From the NCBI GenBank assembly GCA_009927835.1, contig RFMG01000249.1, positions 1 through 35,626 on the forward strand: a DNA stretch of 35,626 nt. Reading direction: 5' to 3'. This DNA is from Verrucomicrobiota bacterium. GTDB taxonomy: Bacteria > Verrucomicrobiota > Verrucomicrobiia > Methylacidiphilales > Verrucolacustridaceae. A program made the translations under genes and the position numbers. The number at the start of each line of letters is the position of its first letter. Within the stretch, counting starts at the first letter, position 1. Shown piece by piece: positions 12,368 through 21,429 of this stretch. Under the pieces are notes generated by a model. That model searched no databases. It was not told the DNA's origin and saw nothing but the letters and a program-made list of their open reading frames with translations.

Positions 12368-13230
12368 ATGACAACCCGTGCCTACGCCAAGATCAACCTT
12401 GACCTACGTCTCGGCACCCGTCGTCCCGATGGTTATCATCCCATCGACACATTCCTTGTCCGCGTCAACGTGTTCGACACGCTTCACGCGGAGGTTACAG
12501 CCGACGGAAAATGCACCCTGATGATTGATGGCGACAGCCACCTCTCCTCTGGCCCGGATAACCTCGTCATTCGCGCCGCCCAGCTACTTCAGAGATCGGC
12601 CCCCCAAGGTGCGGGAGCCTCACTTCGGCTCGAAAAGAAGATTCCGCAAGGCGCCGGCCTTGGAGGCGGTAGCAGCGATGCCGCATCCGCACTTCTTTTA
12701 ATGCGAAAATTATGGAGAACAAACCACACGGATCGGGAGCTTGCTGACCTTGGGGCGAAGCTGGGTAGCGATGTGCCCTTTTTCTTGCAACCTCACGCAG
12801 CCCGTGCCACGGGCCGGGGAGAGATTCTTGAACCCGTTCCTTTGCAGCATTACCGTGGGCTCTTCTGATCCATCCAGGCTTCCCCTCCCCCACCGCCCAA
12901 GCCTACACCAACTACTCCAAGCAGCCTGGTCCGGGAAATGAGGGGCGACCCCTTCTGCTTACCCAGATGAATGGAAGTGCACTTACGATCCATCCCCGGA
13001 ACGATTTGGAGCGAGCCGTGGAGAGTCGCTTTCTTTGGATCCGAGCGGCTCGCGAGTGGCTCCAAATTCAGCCCAATGTCCTGGCCGCCCGAATGAGTGG
13101 GAGTGGCTCCACCGTCTTTGCCATTTTAAATTCGGAAGTGGAGGCGGTTCGTGTGGCGGAAGCTGCACGGACACACCTTGGGAACGAGGCTTGGATGAAG
13201 GTCGCCCAGTTGATCAGCGGACTGGAGTGA
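12368..13230 (+). CDS. ispE: 4-diphosphocytidyl-2-C-methyl-D-erythritol kinase, with an apparent -1 frameshift near 12855-12868
   Basis: AYAKINLDLRLGTRRPDGYHPIDT, IPQGAGLGGGSSDAASALL; after the TGA at 12866-12868 the -1 frame continues LIHPGFPSPTAQAYTNYS...ARMSGSGSTVFAI. Confidence 0.9.
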
Positions 13231-13232
13231 AA

Positions 13233-13487
13233 TTACCGAAGCTTGTGTGCGATACGCGACTTAATGCGGGCCGAGCGATTGCGGTGGATCGCTTTCCCCT
13301 TGGCCGCGCGATCCAAGCGACGCTGAAGTTCGGGGAACAGTTTGGCCGCTTCCTCTTTTTTTCCCGCCGTGATAAGGGCGATCAGTTTTTTTTGTGCGTT
13401 CCGTGCATGATCCAAGAGGAGCCGATTGACCGCCCTTCGACGCAGGGCACCCCGAGCTTGTTTTGCCGCAGAAGCAGTGTTGGCCAT
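13233..13487 (-). CDS. rpsT: 30S ribosomal protein S20
   Basis: MANTASAAKQARGALRRRAVNRLL...KGKAIHRNRSARIKSRIAHKL. Confidence 0.95.
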   Translation of the reverse strand: MANTASAAKQARGALRRRAVNRLLLDHARNAQKKLIALITAGKKEEAAKLFPELQRRLDRAAKGKAIHRNRSARIKSRIAHKLR

Positions 13488-13498
13488 AAGTTCAAAGA

Positions 13499-14230
13499 AT
13501 GCCCGAAACCCATGCCCCGCGTCAATCTATGAACCTGGTTCGTTTGGGTCTCTCTCTTCTTCTTTGGCCGGGGTTGATTTCCACCCTCCTTTTTTTTGGC
13601 AAACTTTTCCGAAACATTACACAGACACCCGGGTTCCCCTGGGCAGGTGTCGTGGTCTTTATGGTCGGTTTTATCCTCGCATGTGTTGCTTTTTTTGCAC
13701 TTCCCAGGCCCAGGGGAATTTATGTGCTTGGCCATGAGCTCACTCACGCCCTCGCCGTCTGGTTCAGTGGCGGCAGGGTCCACTCGCTGGAGGCAAGTTC
13801 CAAGGGTGGAAAAGTCGTCTCCGACCGCGTCACCCCATGGATCAGCCTGGCTCCGTATATATTCCCTTTTTACCCCATGATCGCGGGAGTCCTTTGGCTT
13901 GCGGGGACACGGGTTTGGCCTGAGGCACAACAGCTCGCCCTGCCTCTCCTGGGGCTTTGGGGCGCGATTTGGGGATACCATTACGCCTTCACATTCGACC
14001 TTTTTCCGAGCCGTCAGCCCGACTTTCTGATCTATGGCAGGATTTTTTCACTGACCATAATCCTCTTTGGAAATATCCTTCTCCTTGGTGCACTTCTCTG
14101 GACAACCTTCCGACCCGCCCCATTTGGAGAAACCTTGTTTCGCTTGGGAAGGGAGTGGGCTTGGACATACACCTCCATTGCCCACTGGATCACAGGCTTG
14201 CTCTTGCGCTACCTCCCTCGAGCCGACTAG
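13499..14230 (+). CDS. Multi-spanning membrane protein with HExxH motif, M50-like (start may be 13529)
   Basis: GHELTHALAVWFSGG plus several hydrophobic segments; no clear second M50 motif seen. Confidence 0.6.
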   Translation: MPETHAPRQSMNLVRLGLSLLLWPGLISTLLFFGKLFRNITQTPGFPWAGVVVFMVGFILACVAFFALPRPRGIYVLGHELTHALAVWFSGGRVHSLEASSKGGKVVSDRVTPWISLAPYIFPFYPMIAGVLWLAGTRVWPEAQQLALPLLGLWGAIWGYHYAFTFDLFPSRQPDFLIYGRIFSLTIILFGNILLLGALLWTTFRPAPFGETLFRLGREWAWTYTSIAHWITGLLLRYLPRAD

Positions 14231-14282
14231 AACATCCCTCCGTGCCTGACTTGCCAATACCCGTTCTAATCCGGAATCCCTG

Positions 14283-15988
14283 ATGTCCTCTTTACGATCG
14301 GAGCTGGAGGCACGCATCCAGGTTTGGGCAAAAACCCATTTTCCACAATTGGGACCCGGTCCCTGGGTGCGACCTTGCGCCGACCCGCGGCATGGCCACT
14401 TCCAGACCCATCTTCCGATGGTGGCCGCAAAGCAAACCGGAGCCAATCCCCGTGAGCTCGCCACACGCCTCGCACAGGAGTGCCCCCCACCCCCTGATTG
14501 GTCGACTCCGGAAGTCGCAGGCAGCGGATTTGTTAACTTTCGTGTCAACCCTGAGGCCGTCGGAAAAGCGGTGGAGAAGCTTCGTCAGGATCCAAAACTG
14601 GGCATCCCCCATACACCCCAACCGGAGACGATCGTCGTGGACTTCAGTTCGCCCAACATTGCCAAAGCCATGCATGTGGGACACATCCGTTCGACCTTGC
14701 TTGGAGATTCCCTGTCTCGTCTTCTTTCTCGAATCGGCCACAAAGTCATTCGCATCAATCACTTGGGTGATTGGGGCACTCAGTTCGGGAAACTGCTCCT
14801 CGCCTACCGCAGTGCAGGACGCCCCCCCCTTGATCCCGACCGCTCCATCCAACAGCTGGAGGAATTTTACAAAAAAGGACACGAGGAGGCGGAATCAGAT
14901 CCCATCAAGATGGATGCGGCAAGGGCCGAGCTTGCCGCCCTACAGTCGGGCGAAGCCGAACGATTGAAGGATTGGCAACACTTTTGTCAGCGTTCAGGCG
15001 AACATTTTCATCAGATTTATCGCCGTTTGGGGGTCACCTTTGACCTCGAGAAGGGGGAGAGCTCCTACCACGACGAACTTCCTGGGATCGTGGAGGAGCT
15101 GTTGCACCTGAAAATTGCCACGATCAGCCAAGGGGCCGCTGTTGTTCAGAATCCGGTGATTTCCGAAGAACCCTTTCTTATCAGAAAATCGGACGGGGCT
15201 TTTCTCTATGGAACCACCGACCTTGCCGCTCTCCGTTCCCGCCTGAGAGACCTTCATGCAGACCGCATCATCTACGTCACGGATGGAAGACAACAACTTC
15301 ACTTTCGCTGGTTGTTCGACACGGCCCGAAAGTGGAATCAAAAAGCGGAGCTCGAGCACGTCTGGTTTGGAACGATTCTTGGGCCGGATCGCAAACCCCT
15401 CAAAGCCGGGATGGAACACCCATCAAGCTTGTCGATCTTCTGGACGAGGCAAAAGAGCGGGCAAAAAAGATCCTTCAGGAAAAACGTCCCGACGTAACCG
15501 GCCCTGCCCTGGAGGAGAAGGCAGAGCTTCTGGGAGTTGCCAGCCTGAAATACGCCGATCAGATGCCTGGTCGCAACCTTGACTATGTTTTCACATGGGA
15601 AAAGCTTCTCGCGTTCGATGGCAACACGGCCCCTTACATTCTCAATGCCTATGTGCGTTCGCGCTCGATTCTCAGGAAAGCGGGAATCCATTCTTCACCA
15701 AACCACTCCATCCTTCTTGAGAAACCTGAGGAGGAGGAGCTTTCGCGTCATCTGCTGCGATTGGGCGATATCGTTGAGTTGGCAGCCTCGGACCGGAAGC
15801 CTCACCATCTTTGCGGCTATCTCTTCGAAACAGCGGGTATGTTCCACCGGTTTTTTGAGGCATGCCCCGTCTTGCAGGCGGGTTCCGATCCCCTTCAAAA
15901 ATCCCGCCTCACCCTGGTGGGGCTAACTGGTGACATTCTTCGGGAAGGGCTTGGTCTATTGGGAATTTCAACGTTGGAAGAAATGTAA
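14283..15988 (+). CDS. argS: Arginyl-tRNA synthetase, with an apparent -1 frameshift near 15405-15415
   Basis: VVDFSSPNIAKAMHVGHIRSTLLGDSLSRLLSRIGHKVIRINHLGDWGTQFGKLL; after KPLKA the -1 frame continues DGTPIKLVDLLDEAKERAKKIL...KYADQMPGRNLDYVFTWEKLLAFDGNTAPYILNAYVRSRSI. Confidence 0.92.
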
Positions 15989-16010
15989 AACGCAAGTCGG
16001 GAATCGAACC

Positions 16011-16355
16011 CTAATTCAGAACCTGATCGGCATCCCCCCAAAGATTCTCCAGCCGATAGAAGTTCCGCCGGTTGGAATGCATGACGTGAACCAGGACATC
16101 CCCGTAATCAAGGATCATCCATTGGCTGGAGGCCTGACCGGAGGAGCGAAACACTTTTCTTCCCGCCTCTCCCACCCCGCGTTCGATCTCACCTGCTATG
16201 GCTTTGAGCTGTGGCTCATTCTCGGCCGAAACGATGACGAAGAAATCAGCAGGCCCTCCCACCTTTCGCAGGTCCAAGACCAAAGGATCGATACCCTTCT
16301 TGTTGCCGGCAAGATGACGGCACAACAGGGCCAGATCACGCCCCTCTGGACTCAT
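16011..16355 (-). CDS. rsfS: Ribosome silencing factor RsfS
   Basis: GIDPLVLDLRKVGGPADFFVIVSAENEPQLKAIAGEIE...WMILDYGDVLVHVMHSNRRNFYRLENLWGDA. Confidence 0.93.
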   Translation of the reverse strand: MSPEGRDLALLCRHLAGNKKGIDPLVLDLRKVGGPADFFVIVSAENEPQLKAIAGEIERGVGEAGRKVFRSSGQASSQWMILDYGDVLVHVMHSNRRNFYRLENLWGDADQVLN

Positions 16356-16921
16356 CGGTAAAACCGACTCACTTGGATGCGTTTTTCAATCTCCGGGGGC
16401 ACCATGCCGCGAATCGAAAGTTTTTGCTTCAACCGTTGACGGATCTGGGTCGATGAAATGTCAAAACGCTCGGGAAGCACGCTCATCTTGACTGCTGTAC
16501 GGGGTCTGGGTGGGTTGGGTCTTGGGAAAACCAGAAAGTGCACAATACGGGAAAGTTTCTTGTGATCCTTCCATTGATGGAGAACTTTCCACTGATCGGA
16601 ACCCATGATCCAAAATAACTGAGCACCGGGATGCTTAAGACGCCAGCAGAGTGCAGTATCGACGGAATACGACAAGCCAGGACGCATGATTTCCCATGAT
16701 GACACCCTCGCCCACTTCTCCCCTGCCAACCCTGTCTTGAGCCATTGCAGCCTTTCCAAACTGGGTGCGATGGGTTGGGAGCTTTTCAAGGGGGACCGGG
16801 CACAGGGGAGATAAACCACCTCATCCAGACGGAATTTTTCTTTCGCCAGTCGCGCGATCAAAAAGTGCCCAAGGTGAAACGGGTCGAAACTTCCCCCAAA
16901 AAGGCCGATTCGTCTCCTCAG
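16352..16921 (-). CDS. nadD: Nicotinate-nucleotide adenylyltransferase, probable CTG start at 16921-16919
   Basis: Frame upstream of the track start reads LRRRIGLFGGSFDPFHLGHFLIARLAKE; C-terminus DISSTQIRQRLKQKLSIRGMVPPEIEKRI. Confidence 0.92.
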   Translation of the reverse strand: MRRRIGLFGGSFDPFHLGHFLIARLAKEKFRLDEVVYLPCARSPLKSSQPIAPSLERLQWLKTGLAGEKWARVSSWEIMRPGLSYSVDTALCWRLKHPGAQLFWIMGSDQWKVLHQWKDHKKLSRIVHFLVFPRPNPPRPRTAVKMSVLPERFDISSTQIRQRLKQKLSIRGMVPPEIEKRIQVSRFYR

Positions 16922-17622
16922 AAAATACTCCGGTCCACCTGAATCTTGTCGTTGGGCTTAAGGCGAATATCGCGACCCTGATCCGCCTGGATCTCCTTCG
17001 CATTAAACTCCTGCGTGACTCCCCCTTGCGTCAATCGGACACGACGGCGATTCGCAAAATCGGTAAAACCACCGCAGGCGGCCACAGCGCCCAAAGCTGT
17101 CAGATCCTTGGTGTAGGGAACCCGCTGAGGCATCCGGACCTCTCCAGTTACGTCGACAAAACGCTGCTCCTTCAGGTCCACGGTCACATTTGGATTGGTA
17201 AAGATCTCCTCTTTCAAGTAGGTCGTTTCAATCAGCTTTTTTAATTCCACCGTCGTTGTATTGGCAGCCATCAAGCTGCCGATATGCGGCATCGAGATTT
17301 TACCGCTCTCGTCGATCTTTACCTCGAAGATTCCTTGGTCTTGGGTTGGGACCCCGGTCAAACGAATGATCAAAGTATCTCCTCCTCGAAGCAGATCGCT
17401 TGTATCGATGCTCGCATCACGCGCGGGGGTTCCCTTTTGACCAGACATTGGATCTGTTGGGAGCACTGGATTGGCTGGCGCTGCTCCATTTCCAGAAAAA
17501 AGCTGATTGGTGTTGAGGATCGATTCAGAGGCTGTTCCGACGTTAATCGACTGCGCAGAAACACGAGAACACCCAATAAGAAAAAAGGTGAAAAAAAGAA
17601 CGTCTCGAGCCTGATACATCAA
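16918..17622 (-). CDS. Polysaccharide export (Wza/SLBB-like) protein
   Basis: GDTLIIRLTGVPTQDQGIFEVKIDESGKISMPHIGSLMAANTTTVELKKLIETTYLKEEIFTNPNVTVDLKEQRFVDVTGEVRMPQRVPYTKDLTALGAVAACGGF. Confidence 0.88.
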   Translation of the reverse strand: MMYQARDVLFFTFFLIGCSRVSAQSINVGTASESILNTNQLFSGNGAAPANPVLPTDPMSGQKGTPARDASIDTSDLLRGGDTLIIRLTGVPTQDQGIFEVKIDESGKISMPHIGSLMAANTTTVELKKLIETTYLKEEIFTNPNVTVDLKEQRFVDVTGEVRMPQRVPYTKDLTALGAVAACGGFTDFANRRRVRLTQGGVTQEFNAKEIQADQGRDIRLKPNDKIQVDRSIF

Positions 17623-19919
17623 AATCGATCCTGCCCGTTGGGAGGGCGCACAAAGGTTATCTTGGGATTGAACTCGGCGTTTGGGACAGATGCCTCCACC
17701 ACTTCCTCACTGTTGGTTACGGATTGATCTTCAGGCGCCGCCGGGGCGACTCTCGCAGTGGATGTGCGTGGCGCGCCACCTCTTGGGGTTCGCTTTTTGT
17801 AACCGTACTGGGTGGAGTACCCGGCATAGTAGTAGTAGTTGTCGTCTGTTTTGATATTCACATTGTTGAGGATCACTCCAAATAGCTTACCTCCAACATC
17901 CTCAATCACGCGTTTTGCCCTTTGGGAGACGTTCCTTGGATAGCGCCTATGCTGGATCAAAAGTAGGGTCACATCCACTTCCTGACTAATAACAGAGGCA
18001 TCGCTGATACCAAGCACCGGTGGCGAATCAAACAGGACCACGTCATAGTTGGGTCGGCAGATATCCAGGAGCGATGCAATCCGTGCACGACTGAACCCGC
18101 CAAGATCCTCCGGTCCGAGATTTCCTGCAGTAAGAACTTCCATATTGGGAATCGATGTGGACTGGATCAGCTCATCCAAGGAGGCTTGCCCAGCCAAGTA
18201 CTCTCCAAGGCCCAAGGTGTTTTCGATCTTGAGAGCATTATGAATATTCGGCCTGCGAATATCGCCATCCACCATCAGAACCTTCATTCCACTCTGTGCA
18301 CAAACCCAACCAAGGTTGAACGTGGTGGTGGATTTGCCTTCACCCGGTCCCCCACTCAGCACGGTGATGGATCGGGCGGAGGAACGAGCTCCCGTGAGAT
18401 TCAACTTGGCACAAAGTATTCGATAGCCTTCGGCAAAACGCGAATTCGGATCATCCTGGGAGAGAAACTTTGCACCCTTCGGAATCACAGCCAGAACACT
18501 GACACCAAGATACCTTTCGACGTCATCCATCGTCTTGATGCTCGTATCCAGATATTCGATAAAGAATGCGAGGCTTAAGCCTAGAATAAGCCCGACAACC
18601 ATGCTTAACCCCAAATTTAACTTAAGATTTGGTTTTACGGGCCGGACTCCAGGCTCAGCTCGGTTCACCACCTGCACGGGTCTTGTCTCGATTCGGGACT
18701 CGACCGACTGCTGTCTGTACCGGGATTCCAAAACTTCAAGCAGTTGGCTCTGGGTCTCCAAATCCCGCCGAGCCTCATTGTAGGGTGCCAGACGATCTCC
18801 CCGGTCGGCCCGCAGCTGGGAGCGAAGCTCACTGACCTCTTTTTCCATGCTCTCCACCTTGGCCTGGGCAACACTGAGGTCGATTGACAAAGCCCTTCGG
18901 ATTCCACTCACCAGCTTGTTCAACTGATCCCTGCGCTCAGCGACAGCACGAATCGCAGCCTGCATTTCAGGATGCTTTTTCCCGTAGCCTTGTTTTTGCA
19001 TGCTCGCCACAACTTGCAGGGCTTGCAAATACTGCTGCTTGGTGGATGCGGTGGTGGAATCTTCCAGCTGGAGAGCCGGCAACGTAGATTCCAACTGCTC
19101 AATGGTCAGGTCTGCGACCTTATCCAGACGCACCTTGCGGGAAATCATGTCGGAACGAAGTTCACTCAAGGCAGCCTCTTTTCTCTGGATTTCCATGTCG
19201 GAGAGGGTGGTCGATTGCACCTGGGCGGTTGCACCCGGAAGCTCATCAATTTTCAGATCCCGCCTGAGGGTCTCAACTTTGGCAGCCGCTTCGCTCACCA
19301 GCTTCTTCTGCTTCTGAACCTCCCCATCCAGGACTTTCAACCCCGCATCACTTCGGCCGGTGATTTCACTCCTTCGGAACTCCTCATAAGCGTCCGTGAT
19401 GGAGTTGGCATACAGCGCCGCCTCCTCGGGATGCGTGCTTTGGCACACCACCTCGATCAGTTTCGTGTTTCGGAACGGCCTCACTTCCAGGTAGCTTTTT
19501 CGGAAAATCATGAAGGCTTGGTCGTCGCTAATGGAGCCTTCGGGCAGCTCCATTACTTTGCAAAGGCGGTTGGCTACCCCCAATTTCGTGATGACGGGAT
19601 AAAGGACTTTCTTGCTCTGAATCAACTCGAACTCGGTCTGGAAGAAGACTGGATCGAAGGAGTCAAACGAGGCTTGAAAAACCTGCAAATCGCGGTTCTC
19701 TTTCTCCACCCGCAACACAGCGGAGGATTCGTAAATCTTGGGCTGAAGCTTCGTGACCACAAACCCCGTGGCCATGACCAAAATCAGAATTGTAACCGAG
19801 GTTGGCCATCGATTTTTGATGACCCTCCACAAGTCATTAACATGAAACGAAGCCTCCTCGGAATTGGCTGTGGAGGCCGCATATCCGTAGGCAGGTGCTG
19901 GGGCAATGCTCTCGCTCAC
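17619..19919 (-). CDS. Wzc-like polysaccharide co-polymerase / BY-kinase
   Basis: Wzz-type N-terminus; Walker A GGPGEGKSTTTFNLG, VDGDIRRPNIHN, VLFDSPPVLGISDA; Tyr cluster DDNYYYYAGYSTQYGY. Confidence 0.93.
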   Translation of the reverse strand: MSESIAPAPAYGYAASTANSEEASFHVNDLWRVIKNRWPTSVTILILVMATGFVVTKLQPKIYESSAVLRVEKENRDLQVFQASFDSFDPVFFQTEFELIQSKKVLYPVITKLGVANRLCKVMELPEGSISDDQAFMIFRKSYLEVRPFRNTKLIEVVCQSTHPEEAALYANSITDAYEEFRRSEITGRSDAGLKVLDGEVQKQKKLVSEAAAKVETLRRDLKIDELPGATAQVQSTTLSDMEIQRKEAALSELRSDMISRKVRLDKVADLTIEQLESTLPALQLEDSTTASTKQQYLQALQVVASMQKQGYGKKHPEMQAAIRAVAERRDQLNKLVSGIRRALSIDLSVAQAKVESMEKEVSELRSQLRADRGDRLAPYNEARRDLETQSQLLEVLESRYRQQSVESRIETRPVQVVNRAEPGVRPVKPNLKLNLGLSMVVGLILGLSLAFFIEYLDTSIKTMDDVERYLGVSVLAVIPKGAKFLSQDDPNSRFAEGYRILCAKLNLTGARSSARSITVLSGGPGEGKSTTTFNLGWVCAQSGMKVLMVDGDIRRPNIHNALKIENTLGLGEYLAGQASLDELIQSTSIPNMEVLTAGNLGPEDLGGFSRARIASLLDICRPNYDVVLFDSPPVLGISDASVISQEVDVTLLLIQHRRYPRNVSQRAKRVIEDVGGKLFGVILNNVNIKTDDNYYYYAGYSTQYGYKKRTPRGGAPRTSTARVAPAAPEDQSVTNSEEVVEASVPNAEFNPKITFVRPPNGQDRF

Positions 19920-19954
19920 CCCTTTAGATTACTTGCCTTCCAAAGGTTTCGCAA

Positions 19955-21304
19955 TCAGTAGGTGCCGCGAACCCCTAAATAAACCACATTGCGGTTATAA
20001 CTTCCTCCGTTGGAATTATTTTCGTCAAAATAGGACTGGTACGTGCTGAAAGTGTACCCCAGCTCTGCCGACAGGTAAGGGTAAAATGCATAGGAAAGCT
20101 TGCAGTTGTAGCTGGCAACCGTTTGTTGGCCACTGCCCTGATATCCTCCGAAGATCGCAATGCTTTGCTGTTTGTCATACTGGGGAGTATAGACAGCAAG
20201 CTGGATACTTAGAGACTGCACCAACTTCAGCTTTTCTGTGAAGGCGTGGTCGGAATTGATGTTCAGGTTGTAAGATTCCGAGTCGGAGGAGGTTTGCTGT
20301 GTCGACTGCTGAATTTGAATCGAAAATCCAGCCGACAAGGAGTTTTGCTGACCGTAGTTCCAAGTAGAGCTTAACGAGGCAAATGGATAAACACCAATCT
20401 CCTGTTCGCCGCTGTTCAGGCCGCCCGGACCAACATTTCTTGGGTTGTCATTTGTCCCATAGTTATCGTTCAGTTGAATTCCTGCTCGCCCCGAAAAGAA
20501 AAGAGTCGGCAAGAAGGTATGATCCGCGCCCAGGGAAAAGGCGACCTGCTGGTTGTCCCGGTAATTTTGATCGCTCTGGTAGTCAAACAGCTGATAGTCG
20601 ATCGAGAAAGTTCCAACCGTCTCCGGTGTAAAATCGAGCCGAAACTGCTGAAAGGCCCCGTTGTTCATGTAGTTCGAGGCAGCAGCACTTCCACTCTGAA
20701 TTCCGCCCCCATTATTGTAACTGGCTGCCCCATCACTGTTGACCAGTTGGTTATTCCAGCGGGTGACCATGGAGAGCCTATCGGTTACGCGGTAATCCGC
20801 TTTGATCGTCCCCAAATTAATGATGTTGCCCTGCGTGTTCGTTACGGGAGCCAACCCGGCAGCAAATTGGGTCGAAATCGGTTGCTCGAAATAATTGAAA
20901 TTATCCGCGATCGTGATGCTAAACCTCGGATCAAAAGCGTAGGTGTACTGACCTGTGAAGGTTTGGTTGTACTGTATGTCGTACGACTGATTTAGACTTG
21001 GATAGTAGATTCCCTGAAAATCGTAGCGGGCGGAAAGATCCGCCTGTAGTCCCGTATAGTTGTAACCAAGAGACGGGTTGACACTGGAATAGGTCGATGA
21101 ATTCACATCATTGGAACTTTGGTACGATTGAGTTAAAGGGTTGCTGTCGTATCCCTCCCGGATGGCCACCGTTGCTGTGAAGGGTTTGGGTCCTTGCTGA
21201 CCTGCAGAGCCCTCAATCTGTGCGAATGAGAAGCTGCACATGGAAAGAAAAACAGCCCAAAACAGTAGGTGCCGGACTGACACCTGAGGGATACCAAACG
21301 ACAT
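19955..21304 (-). CDS. Outer-membrane beta-barrel protein of the polysaccharide locus
   Basis: Signal peptide; alternating aromatic beta-strand pattern throughout, ending ...NVVYLGVRGTY with terminal aromatic residue. Confidence 0.75.
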   Translation of the reverse strand: MSFGIPQVSVRHLLFWAVFLSMCSFSFAQIEGSAGQQGPKPFTATVAIREGYDSNPLTQSYQSSNDVNSSTYSSVNPSLGYNYTGLQADLSARYDFQGIYYPSLNQSYDIQYNQTFTGQYTYAFDPRFSITIADNFNYFEQPISTQFAAGLAPVTNTQGNIINLGTIKADYRVTDRLSMVTRWNNQLVNSDGAASYNNGGGIQSGSAAASNYMNNGAFQQFRLDFTPETVGTFSIDYQLFDYQSDQNYRDNQQVAFSLGADHTFLPTLFFSGRAGIQLNDNYGTNDNPRNVGPGGLNSGEQEIGVYPFASLSSTWNYGQQNSLSAGFSIQIQQSTQQTSSDSESYNLNINSDHAFTEKLKLVQSLSIQLAVYTPQYDKQQSIAIFGGYQGSGQQTVASYNCKLSYAFYPYLSAELGYTFSTYQSYFDENNSNGGSYNRNVVYLGVRGTY

Positions 21305-21429
21305 CCACTAAATCTTGTGTTTTATTAATTTTTTTCAATCAAAACACACACTGAATGGTAGTGTTATATCAACTTCTGACCAACAACATGTAAACAATCT
21401 TGATAAATACTTAAGCACATGATCATAAG

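Noticed and set aside
15990-16015. tRNA T-arm-like string GGGTTCGATTCCC on the minus strand just after the rsfS stop
   Set aside because: No matching acceptor, D-arm or anticodon arm can be placed around it (the upstream sequence is rsfS coding), so I do not call a tRNA or attachment site; a tRNAscan/BLAST against the host tRNAs would settle it.
18972-19961. 329-aa plus-strand ORF opposite the Wzc-like kinase
   Set aside because: Antisense shadow ORF.
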